From assembly GCF_026210795.1 (NCBI RefSeq), contig NC_089458.1, positions 1,876,001 to 1,940,000 of the forward strand: 64,000 nt of DNA, read 5' to 3'. Numbering within the stretch: the first letter of the stretch is position 1; each line of letters opens with the position of its first letter. Positions 46,655 to 57,012 of this stretch are shown piece after piece. The position numbers and the translations under genes are program-made. This stretch comes from Rhizophagus irregularis. Lineage: Eukaryota; Glomeromycota; Glomeromycetes; Glomerales; Glomeraceae. Below the pieces are notes generated by a model. It made no database searches, was not told the DNA's origin, and saw only the letters and a list, made by a program, of their open reading frames with translations.

Positions 46655-49600
46655 GCACTACTTACAACACTTAATCAAGAAGCTTGTGATCCCTTTATCT
46701 TAAAATCCTCTGCATTATTGGACTATTCTCCAATTGAATATGAACAACATAATCTTCCTATTTCACATATTACATTTATGGATGATTCTACTTTGATTGC
46801 TTCATCTAAACGAGAAATTGAAGATCGTCTTTCCATTACTGCTGAATTTTATACTTTAAATAATACTCAAGCCAATTCAGCAAAATATATCCTTCTTTCT
46901 TCTGAACAATCTTCTCAAACTATAATGTTTGATCTTTTCCCATCTCCTTTAATCCCCATTTGTTCCCTTACTTTAAAGGCGTTAGCCTTATCCAAGTCTT
47001 TCCATTTTTTAGGTGTCTGGTTTTGCCTTTTGGCTTCCTCTCATTTTGTTCACGATCAATGTTCCTCCATGGTTAAAGACATGGCTATTTTACTTAGTCC
47101 TAAAAAACTTTTGGCACAACACGTGGCTTACCTTTATAATGTTGTTTTACTTCTGAGATTAGAATTTCGCCTACAAACCACATTATTTGTTGAATCTACC
47201 ATTAATCGCATGGTTTCTCCAATGCTTTCTCTTATTCGACAGAAGGCTGGTTTTGCTTCAGTCACTCCTCTTTCTGCGCTCTTCACATTGTTATCATTCT
47301 CAATCCAACAAGCATTTGGTCGATTTTTATCATCCCATGTGGCTTCATGGCAAAGAATTTTTTCTCACCCTTTATATAAAACCTTTGCCAATTATATGAT
47401 TACTTACCTCCAAGGTTTTCTGGATTGTGATGCCTGTCCTTCTACTATTGATTTAGAACCATGGTCTCATACCTTTTCCCTTCAAACACATTCTTTATTT
47501 AATTCTCTTCTCGATTAAATATCACGTGGTCTCTATTGTTCCGACCTCTGAGAAAAGATCTACATCCAGCGATTCCATTCCGGTTTATTTTACCAAAAGA
47601 ATTATTTACTTCCATGAAAAATGTTTGGAAGAATTTCGGCACTTGTTTTCTTGTTCAATTGATTACTCCATGTGGCTCTCGACTCCTTTCATGGAAAGAT
47701 TTACACTTTCTTAAACGAGTTTCGAACAAAGGATCTGTGCCTGCTTGGTTAACTTATTTATTTAATTTTGTTGTTATTTCTAATTCTTCTTCTTTTTTTG
47801 TTTTACCGCAATTTAGAATATCTAATTCCTATACTGTAGCTTCTATCCTTTCTATAGATATAAGTTGAAATTATTTGTTTAATCCACAATGGGCTATTTC
47901 TTTTAATCGCAATACTAACTCTTTTCTTGTTAGCCGTGTGATCATTACCTATCCTGCTCCGCAAAATGAAGCTCTTATTTCACATTGGATTGCGTCATCT
48001 GTTGATGACTTATTATCCGATTTTACTGCATGCCAAGGTTGTGCCTCTGCTATCCCGCGATCTTCTACTTCCAAGACATTGGTTAAACGATGTCCCTCTG
48101 AAAAGTGCTTTTCTTATGTGCCTTTATTCACTCTTATCCGTTACCCTACGAAACCTCGTACATATATACATGCGGACACTCGTTCAGTTTTACTTTCCGC
48201 CTCGTTAGGCTATGCCAAATCTCTATTGTTATTTCATCTTTTTGCTCCAGTTCGACCACTTCCTACGAGCAATCAAGTGTCTAGGATTTCCGATATCCAA
48301 CTTCCTTCTTCAGTGTCTACACTCTATATCGATGGCTCTTTCCTTCCTCTTTCTAGTCCTTCGATATCTTCGATGGCTTATGCATGGACTGCTATCGATT
48401 CTGATGGATTTATTCTTGAATCTCATTATAACACCATTCCTTCTCTTTTTCCTTCTGCATTGCGTTCTGAAATTTTTGCTTTATTGCATGGATTGGACTC
48501 CTTCCCTCAAAATTCCAACGTTACTGTCGCCACTGACTGTGCTCAATTAATTTCCTTATGGTCTATGTATGTGGACGCTCCCTTCATTCCTAGAATGCTT
48601 AAAGAATCCAACCATCTTTTATGGTCTTCGGCATGAGCTATTATTTCACAAAAAAATCTGGAAGTTACTTTATTTAATTAAGGTTCCTGCTCATGCTAAC
48701 GATTCTTTGAATAATCACGTTGATGTATTAGCAAAAGCTGCTCATACAGACTCGCGTCTTTCCTTTCAGTCGCCTGCACTTTTGGCTCCTTGCATTTTAC
48801 AATTTAATTCTTTACCTGTGGATATGAATATTCAGAAATTCATTGGAGAAATTTTTAATGCCAAGAGCCTTTTGACTCTTGCTTTACTACCAAGATTCAA
48901 TCTTAATTCCTCTACTTCAGACATCGATTGGGCTTGTACTAAATTTTGTTTTAATAATAAACAATTACAATTTTCCCATCGAAATGGCCGCTCTGAATTT
49001 TGTGCTTTCTGTATCAAGATTTTATTGGATATGCTTCTGACACTCACAACTCTTCAGAAACGAAAGCCTCATGATGTCTATGATTCAAGTTGGTTCTGTC
49101 CTCAGTGCAACTCTTCTCCTGAGACTTTAGACCACTTATGGACTTGTCTTTATATTTTACCTGAATTTAGTCCTTTTAATACCTTCAAAACCCTTTTACT
49201 GGACCTTCAAACTATTTATTTAGAAAATTTTCTTTCCGCGATTCCTTTGAAACCTTTACCGGACTCCTTTATTGCGGAATTTACAACTATTGATTGTTGG
49301 GAATGTAACCCTCCTTCAAATTCCTATTTACGTCTTGCACGTGAACTTATACCGATGTCCCTTACAAGTTTTCTTAGAACCTATTTTTCACTGCCAAATA
49401 TTTGGTCTATCCTTGATACACCTTTATACAATTTTCATTTTGACCTTTATATCCAAATCTGGTTGTGCCGCTCTGTTTTCTTTCATCATTGGGAATCAGC
49501 TCAAGGCATTACTAATAAAATGAAATCGTCCGCTATTGGACCTTCTTCTATTTTTCATCCTTCCTCACAAATTTCTCTTGATTTTTTGACACCTTCCCTG

Positions 49601-49975
49601 GTGACAGTTTCCTTGGATTCCTGGGTTTCTTGGGTTTCCTCTTATGTAATCCGTGGGGGATCTTGGATTTCGCACTTGGATTTTTGGTGCCGCTTAACAG
49701 TTCAGCCTCTACTTAGAGTTTCTTTTTGGTAACGGATTGGATCTTAGGGCATGCTGGATAGTTGACTCACACTGGCTTTTGGGTAAAGTTGGGGTATGCG
49801 TTTCTGTAATAGTTTAGTTTTTCTTTACTTAATTTTATTTTGTTTAAATTTCTTTACTTGTATGAATCGTGAAGCTAGTTCATTTTATTTTTTATGTTTA
49901 TTTTTATATATTTAAAATTTGTAATATTGTTCAATTTGTTTCTTGTACTTTTCGTTTAAAATTATAATAAAAGAT
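46655..49975 (+). mobile_element. 5'-truncated non-LTR retrotransposon (LINE) remnant
   Basis: The coding part begins inside the reverse transcriptase domain right after the hAT-like terminus at 46654, and continues to the ORF end at 49732 plus a 3' untranslated stretch of about 240 bases ending near TAATAAAAGATAAAATCATA. 5' truncation is typical of LINE integration. No long poly(A) is present. The target duplication could not be set. Confidence 0.7.
46660..49732 (+). pseudogene. LINE ORF2 remnant: reverse transcriptase C-terminal part, RNase H and zinc knuckle
   Basis: 46660-47518: reverse transcriptase palm with FMDDSTLIA (the F.DD catalytic box) and FHFLGVWF. The endonuclease and N-terminal RT are absent. 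47500-48636, frame changed: LYIDGSFLPL, SALRSEIFALLHGL and VTVATDCAQLI carry the D-E-D residues of RNase H. 48680-49732, frame changed again: IKVPAHANDSLNNHVDVLAK supplies the last Asp; then CPQCNSSPETLDHLWTC, a C-X2-C-X8-H-X3-C knuckle. Breaks: a frameshift near 47505, an in-frame TGA at 47866, a TGA at 48634 and a frameshift near 48675. Restoring these would give one ORF, so decay is modest. The retained domain order fits RNase H-bearing LINEs abundant in Rhizophagus. Confidence 0.85.
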
Positions 49976-50039
49976 AAAATCATAAGACTGTTTGCTCATA
50001 ATCACCAAATATGGACTGTTCCAAATGTGTGACTATAAA

Positions 50040-50205
50040 GAGAGTTGACTGTACATGTCATGTATAGAGGCCTGTATAGTGATCAAAGTACAGTATGTAT
50101 GGTCATTTTTACCATACTGTAGGGTGGATGATGTATACTGTAGGGTGATGTATACTGGACGTTGACCACTATACGTATATACATAGCATGACATGTTTTC
50201 TATAT
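50040..50205. repeat. Fold-back MITE-like palindrome
   Basis: ACATGTCATGTATAG...GTATAGTGATCAAAGTACAGTATGTATGG on the left pairs with the complement of CCACTATACGTATATACATA and GCATGACATG on the right. ACTGTAGGGTG.ATGTATACTG repeats in the centre. The arms are about 60 bases. There is no coding sequence. Confidence 0.55.
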
Positions 50206-50419
50206 AATCTGATATCATGATGATTGATGATTATAAACCTGTCACTGATCATTACATGATCGTTATATAATATAACTTTTTTTTTTCATCTATTTATGGA
50301 AGAGAACAAGTACACCACAAAATTTTTACTTCAGTATTCACTTATTTGTGCAATATCTTCAAAATCTCAAACAGCCAGCCAGAATATTATTACCGGTAGT
50401 TTGAAAAATTAGAGGAGCT

Positions 50420-51576
50420 ATGGATGAGAACGTTAATTGCAGATTTCATTTACCCTTTCAAGTATTTATTGATTTCTCTAGGTGTAAAAAAGTTATTTTG
50501 TTCTTTATTAAATGCAAAGTACATTATGTAGGTATCAAAAGATAGTAATTCCAAATGGCCCTACAGGGAAATTGGTGGACCTTCCAGGCTTTCGAACGAC
50601 TTTAGTTATAACCGTCTGGAACGTCACATCGCTTCTCTGAACCTTTCACACTCAAAAAACTTTCGTGATATTAATAGACAAAGAGAAAATTACGTATCTT
50701 TCGAAAAGTCTGGAACAGCTAGCAAAGATCATAATGATGATAGAACCAATGGAAATGCACCACTCTCAAACTGTGAATCTAACATGAGAATGCTCTCAAG
50801 AAAGGGAAAAGATAATGAAATATATGTTCAGTGCTTTAATTTATTGCAGATTAGCACAAACACGGAAGAAAATGAAAACCAACAGTGTCTTGGCAATAAA
50901 ATCAAGAAGGGAAAAGATGCAAATATTGCAGTGGGCTTCAGAAATTGTTCTAATTCTGGAAGAATTAATGAATTGCAGTCATCTTTTGGGGAATTGCGCA
51001 GAGTTGGTATCATGGGAAGTGTTACGTGGAGAAATGAACTTCCAAGAGAAGCCTGCCATCTTGTTCACGCATACCCTTGTCCTGTTAAAAATCAAGTATC
51101 TATGTGCCTGGCATCAGAAAGTGTTGAAAATGATGTCTTACAACAAGATTGCAAAAATATACTCATGGTAGTAGAGACATTTTCAAATAAACAAGTCTGC
51201 CGTCGAGTTGCATCTAGTTATGGCTATAAGCTTCCTGCTGATAGCTGCGATCCAAGAGAACTTGTTAGCTATATTAAGCAGGTTGCAGAATTTGGATTTA
51301 ATCATATAATAATAATTGGAGAGCTTGATTATGGAATGGCTTTTATGGACTGTTTTGGACGCCTATTTCAATGGGATGATATGATGCTAATGCTATGGCC
51401 ACTTTACAATTATTCTTCAAAGGAGGCGAACATCAAAAATAATAAGTTTGCATGGTTTGTAGAGAATGATAGAGTTGTATATGAAATGGCACCTCTAGGT
51501 ACGTATAAAATCTTGTCAATATGTGCTGTATTGCTATTTTACTTAATTTTGTATCTATTTTATTTCAGATGTATGA
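50420..51576 (+). CDS. Uncharacterised protein, about 340 residues, possible NYN/PIN-like fold
   Basis: Model: exon 1 50420-50481 (ATG, MDENVNCRFHLPFQVFIDFS), exon 2 50546-51498, exon 3 51569-51576 (ending ..PLDV, TGA). Intron 2 (GTACGT...TTTCAG, 70 bases) is well supported; reading through it would add a false hydrophobic tail. Intron 1 (GTGTAA...GATAG, 64 bases) is less sure: the exon-2 frame is open back to 50532, and an alternative acceptor exists there. The middle is Ser/Asn-rich. The C-terminal third is ordered: SVTWRNELPREACHLVHAYP, VCRRVASSYGYKLPADSCDP, then FGFNHIIIIGELDYGMAFMD. VFIDFS near the start and IIIIGELDYGMAF resemble the first and a late acidic strand of NYN/PIN nucleases. 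That fold is inference only. Upstream exons may be missing. Confidence 0.5.
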
Positions 51577-51782
51577 TTACAAAAAAAAAATGAATCTGAA
51601 GAATTCAGGGAATAATTATTAGTATGCATAAATTACTAGCTGTATTTATTCAGCATTAAAAAAACCAGCGAAATAACACTTAATATAATAAATAAGTAAT
51701 ATATAAAGCATTTTTGACTTTTAAAATTAAATTTTTACAATCTTGTGATATATTAATCTTGATCTTATGTTATTTTGATTAA

Positions 51783-52065
51783 TTATTAGCAATATCTCCA
51801 TCTTCTGAATCTTCATATTCAACATCATCATCAAATGCAGTATTTGGTTTAGTAAAATCTACAACCTTCACTTCATTAGAATTAGAATTACTTGGTTTTA
51901 CATCTTTTATTATTACATTAATTGCAGGATATATAAAACTTATAGTTGTGTATTGGCTACCACCTAATAATTCAGTTGCATTAGAAAAGGTTCAAGAATT
52001 GGAATCAACTCACTTATTGCATTTCACTTATCTTCAGTAGATTGATATCTTTGAGCCATTTTCTA
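51783..52065 (-). pseudogene. hAT transposase fragment
   Basis: The minus strand from about 52062 gives MAQRYQSTEDK, a stop, then NAISELIPILEPFSNATELL after a one-base shift, GGSQYTTISFIYPAINVIIK and VDFTKPNTAFDDDVEYEDSE, stop. The pattern 'L.P....T..L.GS.Y.TiS...P.i' is the conserved stretch before the insertion domain in many hAT transposases. The acidic end is normal for linkers in this family. Confidence 0.6.
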
Positions 52066-52324
52066 TCTTTTTTTGTTTATTTATCTAAATCAATACAAAG
52101 TACTGTTATTATAATATTAATAAAATCCTTTATTACAATTAACTACTTTCAGGCAAGATATGACGAATTTCAACAAGTTTTCACATCAGTAATAACTCAA
52201 AAGTATTAATTATTTTCTTAAAGATTCTATTTAAATATAGATTTTTAATTAATTATAATAATTAAAAAAATTATCATTCAAATTAATTAATTAAATTATT
52301 TATTATTAATTACATTAGAAAATT

Positions 52325-52560
52325 TTTTAAGATGTAGAACTGCAGAGATCTGTAAAATTAGCAGATCTCCATATTTTTTATATAAATTTATGTGGAAGTC
52401 TGTGATTTTGCAGATTTTCACTTTTTATTTTTTACAAAATTATGCAATAATCTGCAATTTTGCATGTTTCTGATTTTTTATGTATGCATTTCTGCAGAAA
52501 GTCTGCAATTTTGCAGATTTTTGCTTTTTTTCATTAAAATATCAATTTGATCTGCAATTT
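52325..52560. repeat. Cluster of CTGCAATTTTGCAG/GCAGATCT motifs, hAT-like subterminal region
   Basis: AGTCTGCAATTTTGCAGATTTTTGC-type units occur at least five times, alternating in orientation with GAAGTCTGTGATTTTGCAGA. It lies about 260 bases from the hAT fragment at 51783-52065 and may be an end of that element. ATAATCTGCAATATGCAGGA at 52890 may continue it. Confidence 0.5.
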
Positions 52561-53029
52561 CATCATTGATTTAATATTTAAACTTTGATTAACTTTAACT
52601 TGATTTAATACCTAAATGATTTTTTCTACAATACTCTTTAAAAAAAAAACTTTACAAGACTTTAAAAAAATTATTTTTTCTACAACACTTATTATTAAAA
52701 AAAAAAACTTTGTGAAATGATTTTTTCTACAACACCTTTTAGAAAATAATCTGTTAAAGATTCCAAAGAAAAAATATTTCTATTATTTTGTAAGCTTCGA
52801 AGCTTATCAGAGAAATTTTTTTTTTTAAAAAAAAATTTATTTGCAAAGTTCAGAATCTTTAAGGCAAATTCGTCCAATATTTGGCACATAATCTGCAATA
52901 TGCAGGAGTTTTGGACTAAAAAGATGTCAGACTCTTTTATCTCCTTTCAAAAAATACATTTTACAGAATGTCAAATGTATTCTATTTCGAAGGTATTTAT
53001 TACTTTGATATTAATATTATTTAATGAAC

Positions 53030-53960
53030 ATTAGAAAATGTTCGTTTTATTAGTTCAGAACATAAAAGGTACGTCCTGGACTCCATTTAAAAAAAAAAAT
53101 TTAATGAAACATTAGCTAAAGTTCGTTTTATTTTTTTTTTGTAAGTCCAGAGCGCTGAAAGTACCAGTTCTGGACTCTATTTCAAAGGTAAAACTTCAAA
53201 ACTAATATTTTTTATATACCAGACATTGTCCAATGTTCAGTTTTATTATTTTCTTATCCTGAATGCTAAAGAACGGATCTGGACTCTTATTTTGAAGGTA
53301 AAACCTTTACCTTTGAAATTTTTTTATATTTTTGTTTAACGAACGTCACTAATGTTCATTTTTCATGTTTTTAGGTTCTGGCATTAAAAAACAGCTCTGG
53401 ACATTTATTTCGAAGATAAAGACATTTGAATAATTTTATTTATTTAACAAATTTATTTTTTATTTTTTTTTAAGTCCTAGACGCCAAAGTACAGCTCCAA
53501 ACATTTATTTCAAAGGTAAAATTTACCTCCAAATTTTTTTTATTTTTATTTATACCTATGAACGTTAATTTATGTTCGTTTTTACATTTTATAAGTCCTG
53601 GATGCCAAAGAATGGCACCAGATTCTAATTTCAAAGGTAAAATTTACCTTCAAATTATTTTTTTTAATTTCATTTCAACAAACATTACTAAACGTTCATT
53701 TTTATATTTTGTAGATTCTGAACGTCAAAGAATGACTCTAGACGTTAATTTCAAAGATAAAACCTTTATCTTCAATTTTTTTTAATTATTATTTAACAAA
53801 TGTTAATTAATGTTCGTTTTTATATTTTATAAGTCCTGGATGCCAAAAAATAGTTTCAGACATTAATTTTGAAGGTAAAATCTTTACCTTCAATTTTTTT
53901 TTATATTATTATCTAACGAACGTTAATTAATGTTCGGTTTTGTATTTTATAGGCTCTGGA
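53030..53960. repeat. Array E: mini-intron-like units, about 115-bp period
   Basis: About eight units. Order: AACGAACGTTAATTAATGTTCGTT hairpin (loop region TTAAT or CACTAATG), T-rich tract ending in TATAAG, GTAG or GTTTTTAG, then about 45-50 bases (TCCTGGACGCCAAAGAACGG, CTCTGGACTCTTATTTCAAA), then GGTAAAACCTTTACCTT, a donor inside a second hairpin. Units are degenerate (TAAG in place of TAG in some), so several predicted acceptors would not work. No coding frame crosses units. Confidence 0.7.
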
Positions 53961-54129
53961 CATCAAAGAATGCTTTACTAAAAATGGCCAATTTTTTGAA
54001 ATATTTTTATAGACCTAGATACAATAGCTTTCAAAACAATTGTGCAATTATTTTGTAAAATTTTTAAAATATATCAAGATATATTTGAGGTATTTTTGAG
54101 ATTAAAATATTAAAATAATATCAAAGTTA

Positions 54130-54597
54130 AGGTATGATCTGCCTAAGAATGGCAGCAAACTACTATATAAATTCGGGGGAAAAATTTAAAACCAAAAAAA
54201 GGCATTATCTCATGATCCAGTGATTGGATTTTGATGATCCCTTTTCGAGTTTATAGCTTTCGATGCACTCTTCAAAACAAAAAAAAAAATTCGAAATTGG
54301 ATTGGTATATCACAATATAATCACAAAAAATGATTTTTTCCAGGTAAATCTTCCGACGCCCCGATAAATCTTCTGTTGCCCAGAAAAAATTATATTTGCA
54401 ATTATCTTGTGATATATTGGTCCAATTTTAAATATCTTTTTTTTATTTTAAAGAGTACATCAAAAGCTATAAACTCAAAAAGGGATTATCAAAATCCAAT
54501 CACTGGATCACGAGATAATGCCTTTTTTTGGTTTTAATTTTTTCTCCTGAATTTATATAGTAGTTTGCTGCCGTTCTTAGGCGAATCATGCCTTAAT
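54130..54597. repeat. Large inverted repeat (arms about 190 bp)
   Basis: The left arm begins AAGGTATGATCTGCCTAAGA and the right arm ends with its complement TCTTAGGCGAATCATGCCTT. Inner landmarks pair throughout: CCAGTGATTGGATTTTGATG with its complement, and GAGTTTATAGCTTTCGATG likewise. The roughly 90-bp centre holds TCTTCCGACGCCCCGATAAA. It is the best preserved member of the GATCACTGGATC-core fold-back family. Confidence 0.8.
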
Positions 54598-55130
54598 TAT
54601 ATTATAATAATAAAATAATAAAAGTTTAGTTAATAAAACAAAAAAAAATTCTACAAAAAAAAAGTAACAGAAATATTTACCTGTGAAAAAAAAATATCAG
54701 TATTAACGTATATATCAGTTGCATTATCATGCCTTTCTTAATCTTCTATATTAAATATTAACACATTTGATATTTTTTGCAAGTTTGATATTTCTTGCAG
54801 CATTTCAATAAATATTTGGTTTTGTTTAAAGATTTTTTTTCATTTTCTCAGTTTGGTAGAAAAAAAAGAGAAGAGAAAAGTCATAAACAATAATATCAGA
54901 ATCAAATGTTAATAATAAGCATGTAATGTAACCATACCTAATAGCAAAATTCATTTCCTTTTAAGGTAAGAAGTATAATTACACGTGATTTATGTATAGA
55001 CATAAGTTGTATAATAAGAAATTTTCTATTAAATAATAAGTTATTTGTAAAAAACAATTTTTTATTTAAAATCCTATAGGTATATTTTATTATAATTATA
55101 CTATTATTAGGTACTACAGAAAATTACTAT

Positions 55131-56430
55131 ATAAATTTAGAGAAAAAAATTAAAATCAAAAAAAAGCATTATTTCATAATCTAGTGATTGGATTTCAATT
55201 ATTCTTTTTTTTTTACTGATTAGTAATTAGTGGTATTTTCTTCAAAATAAAAAAAAATATTTAAAATTGTACTAATATATCATAAAATAATTGTAACCTA
55301 TAATTTTTTTTTTGGACAGTAAAAGATTTGTTTGGAATTTCAGAAAATTTAACTAAAAAAAAATCATTTTTTGTGATATACCAATGATCAGTCTAATTTT
55401 GAATATTTTTTTTTTGTTTTGAGAGTGTATTGAAAGCTATAAACTCAAAAAAGGATCATTAAAATTCAATCACCAGATTATAAGATACAGTACAGTAATG
55501 CCTTTTTTTGGTTTTAATTTTTTTCCTTAATATTTTAATTTGTTTTTTTTTTAATTGCAGTACGTTTATGAATTTATTAAAACAATTTTAAGTAATGTAA
55601 AATATAAAATGGAAATAACTATATAACTATTCTATAAATTATTTGTTATATTATTTAAATACTTCACATATATATATATGGTTAAATGATCCATTATACT
55701 TTATATATAAAATAAGTTTTTTTAGCCAGGAACTTTGTTTTTTGATTATATAATCTACAATATTTTAATTTAAATATATAATATTTAGAGAAAAAAATTA
55801 AAATCAAAAAAAAGCATTATTTCATAATCTAGTGATTGGATTTCAATTATTCTTTTTTTTTTACTAATTAGTAATTAGTGGTATTTTCTTCAAAATAAAA
55901 AAAAATATTTAAAATTGTACTAATATATCATAAAATAATTGTAACCTATAATTTTTTTTTTGGACAGTAAAAGATTTATTTGGAATTTCAGAAAATTTAA
56001 CTAAAAAAAAATCATTTTTTGTGATATACCAATGATCAGTCTAATTTTGAATATTTTTTTTTTGTTTTGAGAGTGTATTGAAAGCTATAAACTCAAAAAA
56101 GGATCATTAAAATTCAATCACCAGATTATAAGATACAGTACAGTAATGCCTTTTTTTGGTTTTAATTTTTTTCCTTAATATTTTAATTTGTTTTTTTTTT
56201 AATTGCAGTACGTTTATGAATTTATTAAAACAATTTTAAGTAATGTAAAATATAAAATGTAAATAACTATATAACTATTCTATAAATTATTTGTTATATT
56301 ATTTAAATACCTCACATATATATATATGGTTAAATGATCCATTATACTTTATATATAAAATAAGTTTTTTTAGCCAGGAACTCTGTTTTCTGATTATATG
56401 ATCTACAATATTTTAATTTAAATAAAAATT
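55131..56430. repeat. Recent direct tandem duplication of about 650 bp, each copy a decayed fold-back unit
   Basis: 55131-55780 and 55789-56430 are nearly identical over their length (same AAGCATTATTTCATAATCTA, GTGATATACCAATGATCAGT, TTAAATGATCCATTATACTT), differing by scattered substitutions and about 10 bases of indel. Each copy contains both arms of a diverged relative of the 54130-54597 inverted repeat. The duplication is therefore younger than the decay of the repeat. Confidence 0.85.
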
Positions 56431-57012
56431 AATATAAATATAAAATATTTAGGGTATTGTTAAATATTACCAGTAATGATAAAGTTAAAAAAACACATCG
56501 TAATTTTTTTTTATTTAAATAATAATAAAACACGGTTTTGGTTTTATTTTAAATTTATATAATAAAATTCCAATAATGAATAAAAGAATGATTTTTAAAC
56601 ATTTATTAAGTCTCTTGTGATTACTGTAATAAAATTACATAATCAATATACAATTAAAAATCTAGCATTAATTATAATAATATTTACATCAATCGTTATC
56701 TAAATAAAGCATATAATAATGAGTTAGTGTAATATGTTAATTTTTGTAATATATGTATTAAAATAATCCTATTTTTTAATTCGTTTTTGTACAATAGTAT
56801 GTTGAGTAATATTTTTTTTTTTTAATGTAAAAAAAAAATAAAATAAAACGGGTAAATAAATAAAAACGAGAGCTAATCAACAATAATTTTTTTTTTAAGA
56901 ATATGTAAAGATATAACCACAACAAACTAAATATTACAACTCATTTCCCAAAAAATAGTCCATTAGATGCCAATGCACCCTTTTTATTATTATTACTTTT
57001 TTTTAAAAAAAA
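56431..57012. other. 3' flank of the kinase gene
   Basis: A/T-rich DNA downstream (on the minus strand) of the kinase stop codon. TTTATT motifs at about 56845-56870 read as AATAAA on the other side only, so no specific poly(A) site is assigned. No other gene seen. Confidence 0.5.
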
